A stretch of 64,000 nucleotides of DNA, taken from the NCBI GenBank assembly GCA_965662365.1, contig CBFIHR010000012.1:1-64000 (forward strand), read 5' to 3'. The position numbers were made by a program, and so were the translations under genes. Below, in pieces: positions 36,667 through 44,618 of this stretch. How positions within the stretch are numbered: the first letter of the stretch is position 1; every line of letters starts with the position of its first letter. The DNA comes from CAWVWD01 sp965662365. GTDB taxonomy: Bacteria; Bacteroidota; Bacteroidia; Chitinophagales; Saprospiraceae. A model generated the notes under the pieces. That model worked only from the letters and a program-made list of their open reading frames with translations. It was not told where the DNA came from and did no database searches.

Positions 36667-37044
36667 TTATTTTACTTCAACAGAAGCACCTGCTGCCTCT
36701 AAAGCTTCTTTTAATGCTTCCGCTTCTTCTTTAGATACTTTTTCTTTCAATGTACCTGGAGCAGAATCAACTAATGCTTTCGCATCTTTCAAACCAACAC
36801 CCATTGCAGATTTAACTGCTTTTACAACTGCTAATTTAGCAGAACCAAATGATGATAAGATTACATCAAACTCAGTTTGTTCAGCAGCAGCTTCGCCTGC
36901 ACCTGCACCTGCAGGACCTGCAACAGCAACAGCAGCAGCAGCTGGTTCGATTCCGTATTCGTCTTTTAAGATAGTTGCTAAATCACTTACTTCCTTTACA
37001 GTTAAGTTTACTAATTGATCTGCAAGAGCTTTTAAATCAGCCAT
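36667..37044 (-). CDS. rplL: 50S ribosomal protein L7/L12
   Basis: A 125-residue stalk protein that recruits translation GTPases to the ribosome. The N-terminal dimerisation helices (ADLKALADQLVNLTVKEVSD) are followed by a flexible Ala/Gly hinge at about residues 36-55 and the C-terminal domain. That domain carries the factor-binding helix VVKAVKSAMGVGLKDAKALV and ends KEALEAAGASVEVK. It follows rplJ by 132 bases on the minus strand. Confidence 0.98.
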   Translation of the reverse strand: MADLKALADQLVNLTVKEVSDLATILKDEYGIEPAAAAVAVAGPAGAGAGEAAAEQTEFDVILSSFGSAKLAVVKAVKSAMGVGLKDAKALVDSAPGTLKEKVSKEEAEALKEALEAAGASVEVK

Positions 37045-37176
37045 TTTAATAATTTTTTAAGAATGTTCTTTAAATTAGTTTTTCACAACAGCAATTGCTG
37101 TTTTTATTTTGAATTTACTCCTACAATGCGTAACCATTTGCAGGATATAAAATGGAAGCCAAATTCAATATGAATC

Positions 37177-37701
37177 TTACTCTCCTCTCTCTTCCAAAGC
37201 TTGTAGCAAGCCGTGGATAGTCGATCCTCCAGAGTTTAAAGCACTCATCAAGTTGCTCATTGGCGATTGTAATAATCCAATCAAATCTCCAATTAGATCC
37301 TCTTTCGACTTTAAAGTTGATAAGTAATCGATTTGGTCGTCACCTGCGATAACAGAAGAATCGATATAAGCCGCTTTTAAAGTCGGCATCTCATTCGTCT
37401 TGCGGTATTCCTTAAGAACTTCCGCAGGTTTCTTACCTGTTTCTGAAAATAATACAGCTGTAGGGCCAGCCAAATGTTCAAAAACATCTTTGTATTGATC
37501 TTCAGAAATACGTTGTAAAGCTTTTTTGATTAATTTATTCTTAATCACTACCATTTCAACCTCTTTCTCGTAGCATAAACGACGTAGGTTCGTCGTCTGT
37601 TCTGCCGTCAACTTAGAGAAGTTAGTTAGGTAGAAAAATTTAGATTCAGAGAACTTAGTTACAAGTTCTTCGATTAATTGCGTTTTTTCTGCTTTTGTCA
37701 T
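37177..37701 (-). CDS. rplJ: 50S ribosomal protein L10
   Basis: A 174-residue base of the ribosomal stalk; its C-terminal helix carries the L7/L12 dimers. I start it at the ATG at 37701 (MTKAEKTQLIEELVTKF), four codons inside the longest frame, because this is the family N-terminus. The rRNA-binding LRRLCYEKEVEMVVIKNKLI segment is present, and the C-terminus ends in a helix (HGLLQALEERGE). L10 often represses its own operon by binding the leader upstream of rplJ, but here that gap is only 56 bases. Confidence 0.97.
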   Translation of the reverse strand: MTKAEKTQLIEELVTKFSESKFFYLTNFSKLTAEQTTNLRRLCYEKEVEMVVIKNKLIKKALQRISEDQYKDVFEHLAGPTAVLFSETGKKPAEVLKEYRKTNEMPTLKAAYIDSSVIAGDDQIDYLSTLKSKEDLIGDLIGLLQSPMSNLMSALNSGGSTIHGLLQALEERGE

Positions 37702-37757
37702 TTTCAGAAGCATTTAGTTTAATAAAATCAATTTTAGATTGATTGAATCAAACTCGA

Positions 37758-38450
37758 TTAACGAACAGATTTTGTATCGACTTTGATACCCGGACTCATT
37801 GTAGAAGCTAAAGTGATAGACTTCATATAAACCCCTTTTGCAGCTGATGGCTTCATTTTTAATAATGTAGAAATCAACTCCGTTGCATTTGCGGCCAACT
37901 TATCAGCTGAAAATGATACACGACCAACAGAAGCATGTACAATTCCGTATTTATCAACACGGAAGGCGATTTTACCACCTTTTACATCTCCCACTGCTTT
38001 CGCAATATCCATTGTAACAGTTCCTGATTTTGGATTTGGCATCAAGCCACGAGGACCTAAAATACGTCCTAAACGACCAACTTTAGCCATAACGGTAGGC
38101 ATAGCAACGATGACATCAACGTCAGTCCAACCACTTTGTACTTTTTCGATATACTCATCGAGTCCAACGTAATCAGCACCTGCTGCTCTTGCTTCTTCTT
38201 CTTTGTCAGGCGTACAAAAAACAAGGACGCTTTTTGATTTACCGGTACCGTGAGGAAGAGTCACTGTACCACGTATAGCCTGATCAGCTTTTCGAGGATC
38301 AACCCCGAGGCGGATATGTAAATCCACCGATGCGTCGAATTTTGCCGTATTAACTTCCTTCACAACACTACAAGCCTCTAAGACATCGTAATGTTTTGTT
38401 GCGTCATACTTTCCTTCGACAGCTTTTCTTCTTTTTGGAATTCTTGCCAT
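37758..38450 (-). CDS. rplA: 50S ribosomal protein L1
   Basis: A 230-residue protein of the L1 stalk, which gates tRNA exit. The start at the ATG at 38450 (MARIPKRRKA) is the family one; the longer open frame begins inside the upstream leader. Characteristic segments are DLHIRLGVDPRKADQAIRGT, LPHGTGKSKSVLVF, GRILGPRGLMPNPKSGTV and GKIAFRVDKYGIVHASVG. L1 in other bacteria also represses its own mRNA, which is relevant to the structured gap just before it. Confidence 0.97.
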   Translation of the reverse strand: MARIPKRRKAVEGKYDATKHYDVLEACSVVKEVNTAKFDASVDLHIRLGVDPRKADQAIRGTVTLPHGTGKSKSVLVFCTPDKEEEARAAGADYVGLDEYIEKVQSGWTDVDVIVAMPTVMAKVGRLGRILGPRGLMPNPKSGTVTMDIAKAVGDVKGGKIAFRVDKYGIVHASVGRVSFSADKLAANATELISTLLKMKPSAAKGVYMKSITLASTMSPGIKVDTKSVR

Positions 38451-38657
38451 TTTAACTGATTTGTACAGACATTCGTTTAGGAACATCTGTATTGAGGTAA
38501 TAGCGTTCAGTTCTTGCTGAACTTCCTTCAAGAGCATCCGAACCTTTTCGGAGTCTTTGGTCTAAATACATAACTACTCTTAGCTTTAGGAGTGTTATTA
38601 CAATCTGAAATTGTATATATCTAAAATATAAAATTTTAAATATAGATTTAGCCTACA
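38451..38657 (-). promoter_or_regulatory. Structured gap before rplA, candidate ribosomal-protein leader
   Basis: There are 207 bases between rplK and rplA, which are nearly adjacent in most bacteria. At least three hairpins can be drawn (plus-strand letters): GTTCAG-TTCTTG-CTGAAC (38504-38521), CCGAA-CCTT-TTCGG (38538-38551) and ACAAT-CTGAA-ATTGT (38600-38614). A longer ACAGA/TCTGT pairing spans 38465-38490. No promoter box is visible. An L1-binding control element is the obvious candidate. Confidence 0.45.
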
Positions 38658-39104
38658 CTATGCTTGTTCCCAAGGTGGTGTACCATCCACAGTAAGTCCC
38701 ATACTGCGTGCCGTACCTGCTACCATTCTCATTCCTGACTCTACAGAGAAACAATTTAAATCAGGCATTTTATTTTCAGCAATTAATTTGATCTGATCCC
38801 AAGTTACCGAACCGATTTTATTACGGTTAGGAACGCCAGAACCTTTCTTTTTCTTAGCTGCTTCTAATAATTGCACTGCCGCCGGAGGTGTTTTGATTAC
38901 AAAGTCAAAAGATTTGTCTTTATAAACCGTAATAACAACCGGCAAAGTTTTCCCCATGTCATCTTGCGTCTTTGCATTAAAACGCTTACAGAATTCCATG
39001 ATGTTTACCCCTTTTGCACCTAAAGCAGGTCCAATCGGAGGTGCAGGGTTAGCCCTACCACCTGTAACTTGCAACTTAATAAAAGTTTGAATTTCTTTAG
39101 CCAT
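38658..39104 (-). CDS. rplK: 50S ribosomal protein L11
   Basis: A 148-residue protein at the GTPase-associated centre, needed for factor-dependent GTP hydrolysis and the stringent response. The N-terminal domain has TGGRANPAPPIGPALGAKGV (the proline-rich thiostrepton-side loop). The C-terminal rRNA-binding domain has TPPAAVQLLEAAKKKKGSG and ends with ARSMGLTVDG. The length is slightly above 141 because of a short C-terminal tail (TPPWEQA). Confidence 0.98.
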   Translation of the reverse strand: MAKEIQTFIKLQVTGGRANPAPPIGPALGAKGVNIMEFCKRFNAKTQDDMGKTLPVVITVYKDKSFDFVIKTPPAAVQLLEAAKKKKGSGVPNRNKIGSVTWDQIKLIAENKMPDLNCFSVESGMRMVAGTARSMGLTVDGTPPWEQA

Positions 39105-39161
39105 TGCTAATGATTTTAAAATTTATGTGCGTTACAGAATATTTCAATAACTATAAATAGA

Positions 39162-39704
39162 TTATGACTGCTTTTCTACCTGGATAAAGTTTAGTTCAAC
39201 TTCAGTTCCTCTACCAAATATTTTTACAATCACTTTTAATTTCTTCTTCTCGTCATTAATTTCTTGAATTGTCCCAACAAACTCATTGAAAGGTCCATCA
39301 ATAATTTTGACTGTTTCTCCTACTATGAACGGTTCCTCTAATGCCACACCTGCATCTTTCGCCTCATCAACTTTACCAAGTGTTCTGTTCACTTCAGACT
39401 CTCTCATCGGCGTCGGTACCTGTTTTCCTAAGAAATGAATGACATTATTGATATTTGCGATTGATTGAGCAATTTCTCCATTTAGCTTTCCTTCTTCAGC
39501 TTCTATTAAAATGTACCCAGGTAAGATATTTTTTTCTAAAATCACTTTCTTACCATTTCTAATTTTATAGACTTTTTCAGTAGGCACTACAACAGATGGG
39601 ATAAAATCGTTCCACTTAGAACGCTTGATTTCTAATTCAATACGTTCTTTTAGTTTGCGTTCTTTCCCACTAATTACTCTTAAACAATACCAGCGTGTAG
39701 CCAT
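39162..39704 (-). CDS. nusG: Transcription termination/antitermination protein NusG
   Basis: A 180-residue elongation factor that binds RNA polymerase and couples it to ribosomes or Rho. The NGN domain opens with RWYCLRVISGKERKLKERIE and ends with LPGYILIEAEE. The KOW domain is GETVKIIDGPFNEFVGTIQE. Length and order are normal, and it follows secE by 18 bases, as is usual. Confidence 0.97.
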   Translation of the reverse strand: MATRWYCLRVISGKERKLKERIELEIKRSKWNDFIPSVVVPTEKVYKIRNGKKVILEKNILPGYILIEAEEGKLNGEIAQSIANINNVIHFLGKQVPTPMRESEVNRTLGKVDEAKDAGVALEEPFIVGETVKIIDGPFNEFVGTIQEINDEKKKLKVIVKIFGRGTEVELNFIQVEKQS

Positions 39705-39722
39705 GTGGAGATTTTAGTTTTT

Positions 39723-39911
39723 CTAACCGTAAATTAAAGTCTGCAAAATAAAGTTTGATGCAGTATCCATCGCAAAGATAACCAGTGCGATAATTAATGA
39801 AGCTACTAATACCAAAATAGTACTGCTTTGTAACTCAGACATTGCAGGCCAAGTTACTTTATTTACTAATTCGTTGTAGCTTGCTAAAACATATTCCTTT
39901 ACCTTTTCCAT
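39723..39911 (-). CDS. secE: Preprotein translocase subunit SecE
   Basis: A 62-residue single-helix subunit of the SecYEG channel. It has the amphipathic N-terminal helix (VKEYVLASYNELVNKVTWPA), with the conserved Asn-Lys-Val-Thr-Trp-Pro, then one membrane helix (residues about 31-55). The position between tRNA-Trp and nusG is the standard bacterial context. Confidence 0.95.
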   Translation of the reverse strand: MEKVKEYVLASYNELVNKVTWPAMSELQSSTILVLVASLIIALVIFAMDTASNFILQTLIYG

Positions 39912-39929
39912 AATAGGCTTTAGTAATTA

Positions 39930-39978
39930 AAAGGTTAATAGACAGCAAGTAACAATGTCTTTGCGGCTATTAACCTTT
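39930..39978 (-). promoter_or_regulatory. Hairpin between tRNA-Trp and secE
   Basis: A perfect 12-base stem AAAGGTTAATAG/CTATTAACCTTT with a 25-base loop. It could mark the 3' side of tRNA-Trp processing or stabilise the secE message. Confidence 0.45.
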
Positions 39979-40020
39979 CTAAATTTAGGTAATCATTACA
40001 ATAAATAATGATTTATTTTG

Positions 40021-40093
40021 CACGGGCAGAAGGATTTGAACCCTCGACCTTTGGTTTTGGAGACCACTGCTCTACCAGCTGAGCTATGCCCGT
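40021..40093 (-). tRNA. tRNA-Trp (CCA anticodon)
   Basis: A 73-base cloverleaf on the minus strand. The acceptor ACGGGCA pairs with TGCCCGT, with discriminator G. The anticodon loop reads CTCCAAA and the T arm is GAGGGTTCGAATCCTTC. The 3' CCA is not encoded. Confidence 0.97.
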
Positions 40094-40116
40094 ATTTTAT
40101 AGATACCATAAGTAAA

Positions 40117-40142
40117 GGAGGTCAGACACACGTCTAACCTCC
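40117..40142 (-). promoter_or_regulatory. Hairpin between tuf and tRNA-Trp
   Basis: An 11-base stem (40117-40127 and 40132-40142, one G-U pair) with loop ACAC, 22 bases after the tuf stop. No U-rich tail follows on the minus strand, so it may give partial termination or act in processing. Confidence 0.5.
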
Positions 40143-40164
40143 CGTACTATATATCTAGTGTATA

Positions 40165-41349
40165 TTAATCAAGAATTTCAGTAACTTGACCTGCACCAAC
40201 TGTACGTCCACCTTCACGAATTGCGAAGCGTAAACCTTTTTCCATTGCGATAGGAGCAATCAAGTTAACAGTTAATGTTACGTTATCACCTGGCATTACC
40301 ATTTCTACATTTTCAGGTAAGCTAATGTCACCTGTTACGTCCGTTGTACGGAAGTAGAACTGAGGACGGTATCCGTTGAAGAATGGCGTGTGACGACCAC
40401 CTTCATCTTTACCTAATACGTAAACTTCACATTTGAATTTAGTGTGAGGCTTAACAGAACCTGGCTTACAAATTACCATACCACGACGAATATCAGCTTT
40501 ATTGATACCACGTAATAATAAACCTGCATTATCACCTGCTTCACCACGATCTAAGATCTTACGGAACATCTCAACACCTGTGATAGTAGAGTCGATTTTC
40601 TCACCGAAACCTAAGATTTCTACTTTATCACCTACATTGATAACACCACGCTCGATACGACCTGTAGCAACAGTACCACGACCTGTAATTGTAAATACAT
40701 CCTCAACAGGCATCAAGAAGTCTTTATCAACTTCACGTACTGGCTCAGGAATTTCAGCATCTACAGCAGCCATCAATTCTAAAATCTTAGCAGTAGCATC
40801 TTCATCATCACCTAAAGCTAATAAAGCAGAACCTGCGATTACAGCTGCATCATCACCTCCATAGTCATAAGCATCTAATAATTCACGAACTTCCATATCT
40901 ACTAACTCTAACATCTCTTCGTCATCAACTAAGTCAGCCTTGTTCAAGAAAACAACAATATTAGGAACACCAACCTGGCGAGCTAATAAGATGTGCTCAC
41001 GAGTCTGAGGCATAGGACCATCAGTTGCCGCACATACTAAAATAGCACCATCCATTTGAGCCGCACCCGTAACCATGTTCTTCACATAATCGGCGTGACC
41101 TGGACAGTCAACGTGTGCATAGTGACGATTCTCTGTTTCATACTCAACGTGTGCAGTATTGATAGTGATACCTCTTTCTTTCTCCTCAGGAGCACCATCA
41201 ATTGAGTCATAATCTTTCTTCTCAGCAAGTCCTGATTTTGATAATACGTAAGTAATTGCTGCCGTCAATGTCGTTTTACCGTGGTCAACGTGACCAATTG
41301 TTCCGATATTCACGTGAGGTTTACCTCTTTGGAATGTTTCCTTAGCCAT
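40165..41349 (-). CDS. tuf: Translation elongation factor Tu
   Basis: A 394-residue GTPase that delivers aminoacyl-tRNA to the ribosome. G1 is GHVDHGKT, the switch region is RGITINTAHVEYET, G3 is DCPGHADY and G4 is NKAD. Domains 2 and 3 are complete, ending EGGRTVGAGQVTEILD. It lies between tRNA-Thr(GGT) and tRNA-Trp. This is the only tuf copy in the window. Confidence 0.98.
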   Translation of the reverse strand: MAKETFQRGKPHVNIGTIGHVDHGKTTLTAAITYVLSKSGLAEKKDYDSIDGAPEEKERGITINTAHVEYETENRHYAHVDCPGHADYVKNMVTGAAQMDGAILVCAATDGPMPQTREHILLARQVGVPNIVVFLNKADLVDDEEMLELVDMEVRELLDAYDYGGDDAAVIAGSALLALGDDEDATAKILELMAAVDAEIPEPVREVDKDFLMPVEDVFTITGRGTVATGRIERGVINVGDKVEILGFGEKIDSTITGVEMFRKILDRGEAGDNAGLLLRGINKADIRRGMVICKPGSVKPHTKFKCEVYVLGKDEGGRHTPFFNGYRPQFYFRTTDVTGDISLPENVEMVMPGDNVTLTVNLIAPIAMEKGLRFAIREGGRTVGAGQVTEILD

Positions 41350-41406
41350 CGGTTTATTAGTTTTTGAAAAGTAATGTTAAGATTATTAAATATGTCCAAT
41401 TATCTG

Positions 41407-41478
41407 AGCCAATGACGGGATTTGAACCCGTGACCTCTTCCTTACCAAGGAAACGCTCTACCCCTGAGCTACATCGGC
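41407..41478 (-). tRNA. tRNA-Thr (GGT anticodon)
   Basis: A 72-base cloverleaf on the minus strand. The acceptor GCCGATG pairs with CATTGGC (one G-U), with discriminator T. The anticodon stem-loop is TTCCTTGGTAAGGAA and the T arm is CGGGTTCAAATCCCG. Confidence 0.96.
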
Positions 41479-41514
41479 ATCAAAATTAATTGATGCTTTT
41501 TTAGAAAAGCCTAT

Positions 41515-41544
41515 AAAACAAAAGGGGTTTCCCCCTTTTGTTTT
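41515..41544 (-). promoter_or_regulatory. Hairpin between tRNA-Gly and tRNA-Thr(GGT)
   Basis: A perfect 13-base stem (41515-41527 and 41532-41544) with a 4-base loop. A/T-rich flanks on both sides give it terminator character inside the tRNA-tuf transcript. It may lower tuf output relative to the upstream tRNAs or serve as a processing signal. Confidence 0.6.
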
Positions 41545-41557
41545 TCTTGACTTTTAG

Positions 41558-41630
41558 AGCGGGCGAAGAGACTCGAACCCTCGACCCTCAGCTTGGAAGG
41601 CTGATGCTCTACCAACTGAGCTACGCCCGC
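41558..41630 (-). tRNA. tRNA-Gly (TCC anticodon)
   Basis: A 73-base cloverleaf on the minus strand. The acceptor GCGGGCG pairs with CGCCCGC, with discriminator T. The anticodon stem-loop is CAGCCTTCCAAGCTG and the T arm is GAGGGTTCGAGTCTC. Confidence 0.96.
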
Positions 41631-41668
41631 ATTTTTAATATCTAAAGATATTAATTATTTGAAACTTG

Positions 41669-41751
41669 TGGGGATGATAGGATTCGAACCTATTCAGCCT
41701 TAGGCAACAGATTTACAGTCTGCCCCGACTCTCCAACTTCGGCGCATCCCC
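41669..41751 (-). tRNA. tRNA-Tyr (GTA anticodon)
   Basis: An 83-base cloverleaf on the minus strand with a long variable arm, as expected for Tyr. The acceptor GGGGATG pairs with CATCCCC, with discriminator A. The anticodon stem-loop is CAGACTGTAAATCTG. Confidence 0.96.
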
Positions 41752-41788
41752 GCCTATTTACTCTATTAACTCTTTTAAATAAAAAAAG

Positions 41789-41862
41789 AGCCGATGGAGG
41801 GATTCGAACCCCCGACCCGCTGATTACAAATCAGCTGCTCTGGCCAACTGAGCTACATCGGC
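41789..41862 (-). tRNA. tRNA-Thr (TGT anticodon)
   Basis: A 74-base cloverleaf on the minus strand. The acceptor GCCGATG pairs with CATCGGC, with discriminator T. The anticodon stem-loop is CTGATTTGTAATCAG. It is the first gene after the operon promoter. Confidence 0.96.
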
Positions 41863-41936
41863 AATTATTGTTATTTTTTTTGAATTCAATCCTAACTTCT
41901 TAAGATTAGTTTTAACCTCCTTGTTAAAAACGAACG

Positions 41937-41967
41937 CAAATTTACAACGTTTTTTTTAATATCCAAA
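41937..41967 (-). promoter_or_regulatory. Consensus promoter of the tRNA-tuf-rpl-rpo operon
   Basis: On the minus strand TTTG (41967-41964), a 19-base spacer and TAAATTTG (41944-41937) match both Bacteroidota promoter elements perfectly. It lies about 75 bases before tRNA-Thr(TGT). It is the best promoter in the window, in front of the genes expected to be transcribed most. Confidence 0.85.
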
Positions 41968-42021
41968 CTTTTTCAAAAAAAATACTAAAAAAATTGTTTT
42001 TAGTTTGCTTTCACTATTAAG

Positions 42022-42060
42022 AAAGGCTTATGAGCCGCAAATATAGCTACATAAGCCTTT
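42022..42060 (-). terminator. Terminator of hpf
   Basis: An 11-base stem AAAGGCTTATG/CATAAGCCTTT with an inner AGC/GCT pair, flanked by A and T runs, 38 bases beyond the hpf stop. Confidence 0.75.
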
Positions 42061-42098
42061 TTTTCAAACTATTATTTAATTTTTTTAAAAAATAATTC

Positions 42099-42395
42099 TT
42101 ACGCACGCATTCTTTCTTTATGCTTAATCAATTGACGGCGTAATGCTTCCGTTGAAGAGTCAACTGCGGCCTCAAAAGATTTTTCAGTTTCTTTAGCTAT
42201 AAGCACCGTTCCTGGTACTTTTATTTTAATCTCAGCTATTTTATCTTTTATCTGTCCATTATTTTCTAACCTAAGAATTACGTCTGCCATAATAATATGA
42301 TCAAAAAATCTTTCTAACTTTCCTACTTTCTGTTCAATAAACTCAATTAACTTAGCGTCTGCGTCAAAATGTACTGATTGCGTGTGTATTTTCAT
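42099..42395 (-). CDS. hpf: Ribosome hibernation promoting factor / ribosome-associated inhibitor
   Basis: A 98-residue short-form HPF/RaiA protein that binds the decoding site of idle 30S subunits and protects ribosomes in starved cells. The beta-alpha-beta fold begins MKIHTQSVHFDADAKLIEFI. A basic FFDHIIMADVILRLENN segment and the final helix AVDSSTEALRRQLIKHKERM are as in the family. The C-terminal dimerising domain of long HPF is absent. It lies downstream of xerC, the usual Bacteroidota arrangement. Confidence 0.93.
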   Translation of the reverse strand: MKIHTQSVHFDADAKLIEFIEQKVGKLERFFDHIIMADVILRLENNGQIKDKIAEIKIKVPGTVLIAKETEKSFEAAVDSSTEALRRQLIKHKERMRA

Positions 42396-42452
42396 ATCTA
42401 TGCTATTTTATATTAACAATTACACATTTAATATCAAAATGTGTATTTCATA

Positions 42453-43340
42453 TCAATTACTTGCTTTTGGATGTGCTTTCAAATAAGCACTTTTCAGTTT
42501 ACTTAAAGTCGTATGTGTATAAACCTGTGTAGCTGCTAAACTCTCATGTCCCAACAATTCTTTTATAGCATTCAGTTCCGCTCCGTTATTCAATAAATGT
42601 GTGGCGAAAGAGTGCCTAAGTGTGTGAGGACTTTTCTGTTCAACCGTTGTGAAGCCTTCTAAATATTTTCTTACAATATTATAAATAGCTTTAGGATAAA
42701 GCGGTTTTCCCTTTTTTGTCAAAAAGAAATGCCTATCGTCTGTTTGAAAATTTTCTTGTCGAATAGACCAATACGCTTGTAGCTTGCTACACAAGTCTTT
42801 GCTAATTGGTATAAGTCGTTCTTTCTTGCGTTTTCCTAATACTTTTATAAGGCCTTTATGAAAATTAATACTTTGATAAGTCAGTCCCATTAGCTCTGAG
42901 CGTCTTATTCCTGTAACATATAATAACTCAATGACCATCTTATCTCTTATCGAAACGTAATCATCCGTTTCTATAAACGAATTTAACAAATCCGTTATCT
43001 CTGTTGTTTTTACAAAAGTTGGAAGTCTTTTTCTAATTTTTGGTGTTACGACTCCACTTATTGGATTTTGACTTGAGTCAAAATGAATTTGTAAATATTT
43101 ATAAAAAGATTTTAGACTGGCGACTTTCCGATTGATTGTCGCATTTGCAATATCACTTCTCATTAAACTGACGACCCAAGAGCGTATATGTTGAGTGTCA
43201 GCAATCGTTAAATCATTGATCTCATAAGTTTCACTCAAAAACGATTTGAATGCAGACAAATCATTTTCATACGCTAAAATCGTATGAGGAGAGTAGCGTT
43301 TTTCGAATCTAAGGTATTTTATAAATTGTTTTATAGTCAC
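42453..43340 (-). CDS. xerC: Tyrosine recombinase, XerC/XerD type
   Basis: A 295-residue site-specific recombinase that resolves chromosome dimers at dif. The SAM-like N-terminal domain (about residues 1-90) precedes the catalytic domain with Arg146 (TGIR), Lys near 170 (LGK), His239-x-x-Arg242 (HTLR), His265 (LLGHES) and the nucleophile Tyr274 (QVYTHTT). The position next to hpf and tuf, with no phage genes around, supports a housekeeping role over an integrase. XerC and XerD cannot be told apart with certainty here. Confidence 0.88.
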   Translation of the reverse strand: MTIKQFIKYLRFEKRYSPHTILAYENDLSAFKSFLSETYEINDLTIADTQHIRSWVVSLMRSDIANATINRKVASLKSFYKYLQIHFDSSQNPISGVVTPKIRKRLPTFVKTTEITDLLNSFIETDDYVSIRDKMVIELLYVTGIRRSELMGLTYQSINFHKGLIKVLGKRKKERLIPISKDLCSKLQAYWSIRQENFQTDDRHFFLTKKGKPLYPKAIYNIVRKYLEGFTTVEQKSPHTLRHSFATHLLNNGAELNAIKELLGHESLAATQVYTHTTLSKLKSAYLKAHPKASN

Positions 43341-43520
43341 TAAAATCAGCTTTGTTTACTTATGAATATCATTAAACTTTCATCAATTTAGTAAAAACAA
43401 GGCGAGATGTCAATAGGTTGCGCTATTTTTTTTAGGAGTTTTTATGGAGAAATTAAATGATTTTTTATAACATCTTGATTGTCAATTATAAACAATTAGC
43501 TTATATTTTTTAATAAAAAA

Positions 43521-43556
43521 ATAATAGGCAACTTTAATTATAAAATTGCCTATTAT
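43521..43556 (-). terminator. Terminator of the barrel gene at 43574
   Basis: A perfect 11-base stem ATAATAGGCAA/TTGCCTATTAT with a 14-base loop and a T-rich flank on the minus strand, 18 bases beyond the stop. Confidence 0.75.
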
Positions 43557-43573
43557 CTTCAATAATCTGTCGT

Positions 43574-44269
43574 CTAAAAGAATATTCCTACCCGCAGTGT
43601 GATCCTATTAATAATTTGTTTAGCGTCTTCTTTTTCGCCATTTACCAATATCCCGTTATCTTTCATTATATCTAAGATGGAATTTTGATAAGATAAGCCG
43701 CCTATGAGCGTCAAATCATTAATTTGATACTCTGCACCTGCTCCTACTCCCCAGGTGAATGCTAACGGAATTACACTACTGATTATATTTTCATCTTCAA
43801 AAGCTCCTATATCCGCACGTCCTTTGATTGGGAAAGCCAACGAAAAGTAAGGTATTTGAACATAATATCCTAAATCACCCGTTCCTCCACGTAGTTTTAC
43901 AGAAAATGGTATCTCCACATATTGAAAACTAAAATCCACTTGAGAACCGTTGCCTATACTATCCAAAGCTACGTTTGACAGGTCTGAATCAGGAAATAAA
44001 TTTCCACCTGTCTCATAAACTAAGCCACCTCCTTGATTCGCTAAAAAAGAAACACCCGATGAAATCGCATACCTGCCATTTTGTAAATAATAATCTCCTA
44101 AAAGTCCAACTTCTAAGCCCAAGTTCACGCCTTCACCAGCAATTGTCGGTTGATTCGTCGTCATCCAAGAAAATGTCGGACTGGCCTGCACTCCTAAGCG
44201 AAAACTTTGTGCATTAATTGTCGTTGCTGTGATAATTGCTAAGACGACTACTGTAATGAATCTTTTCAT
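43574..44269 (-). CDS. Outer-membrane beta-barrel protein (PorT/PF13568-like)
   Basis: A 231-residue secreted protein. I start it at the ATG at 44269 (MKRFITVVVLAIITATTINA), which gives a clean signal peptide; the 21 upstream residues of the open frame are not needed. The mature sequence (RLGVQASPTFSWMTTNQP, LGLEVGLLGDYYLQNGRYAI, YVEIPFSVKLRGG, GVGAGAEYQINDLTLIGGLS) is the common Bacteroidota eight-strand outer-membrane fold. PorT of the type IX system has the same fold and length, but I cannot claim orthology. Confidence 0.75.
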   Translation of the reverse strand: MKRFITVVVLAIITATTINAQSFRLGVQASPTFSWMTTNQPTIAGEGVNLGLEVGLLGDYYLQNGRYAISSGVSFLANQGGGLVYETGGNLFPDSDLSNVALDSIGNGSQVDFSFQYVEIPFSVKLRGGTGDLGYYVQIPYFSLAFPIKGRADIGAFEDENIISSVIPLAFTWGVGAGAEYQINDLTLIGGLSYQNSILDIMKDNGILVNGEKEDAKQIINRITLRVGIFF

Positions 44270-44618
44270 ATCATTTAAGTTTTTGATGTTTAAAATTAAG
44301 CAGTTGTACATAATAAGGAAATCGGTAACCAATAATCTACTCGTCTTAATTTATTTTTACCTTTGAAATCTTAAAATCAATCCTAAATCCTTGAGATACC
44401 ATGATTAAAAAAACTTCTTAAAGAAAAAATAGCTTTAAACGGTGCTGAACTTCATTTCGTGCCATAGCGGGTAGCTTATTAATTGAGCTGTTCCCTAATA
44501 AAATAAGTAAAAAGTATTCTGCGATATAATTCAACGGATACTTCAATCGTTTAGATTACGTTTGTAATTTTGCAAAATACTGGTATTCTATAATTATTAA
44601 AAATAATCACTTCAATTT
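44270..44618. other. Divergent intergenic region between the barrel gene and gldB
   Basis: There are 349 bases without a gene. It holds the gldB -7 box at 44565 and a second plus-strand TACCTTTG at about 44358, which could start a longer gldB leader. No clear minus-strand promoter or hairpin is seen. Confidence 0.5.
44565..44572 (+). promoter_or_regulatory. gldB promoter, -7 box TAATTTTG
   Basis: An exact TAnnTTTG match followed by CA, about 47 bases before the gldB ATG. Confidence 0.55.

Noticed and set aside
42453..43340. Tyrosine recombinase as a sign of an integrated element
   Set aside because: All catalytic residues fit, but it sits in the standard xerC-hpf-tRNA-tuf order, with no phage or transfer genes and no duplicated tRNA end serving as an attachment site.
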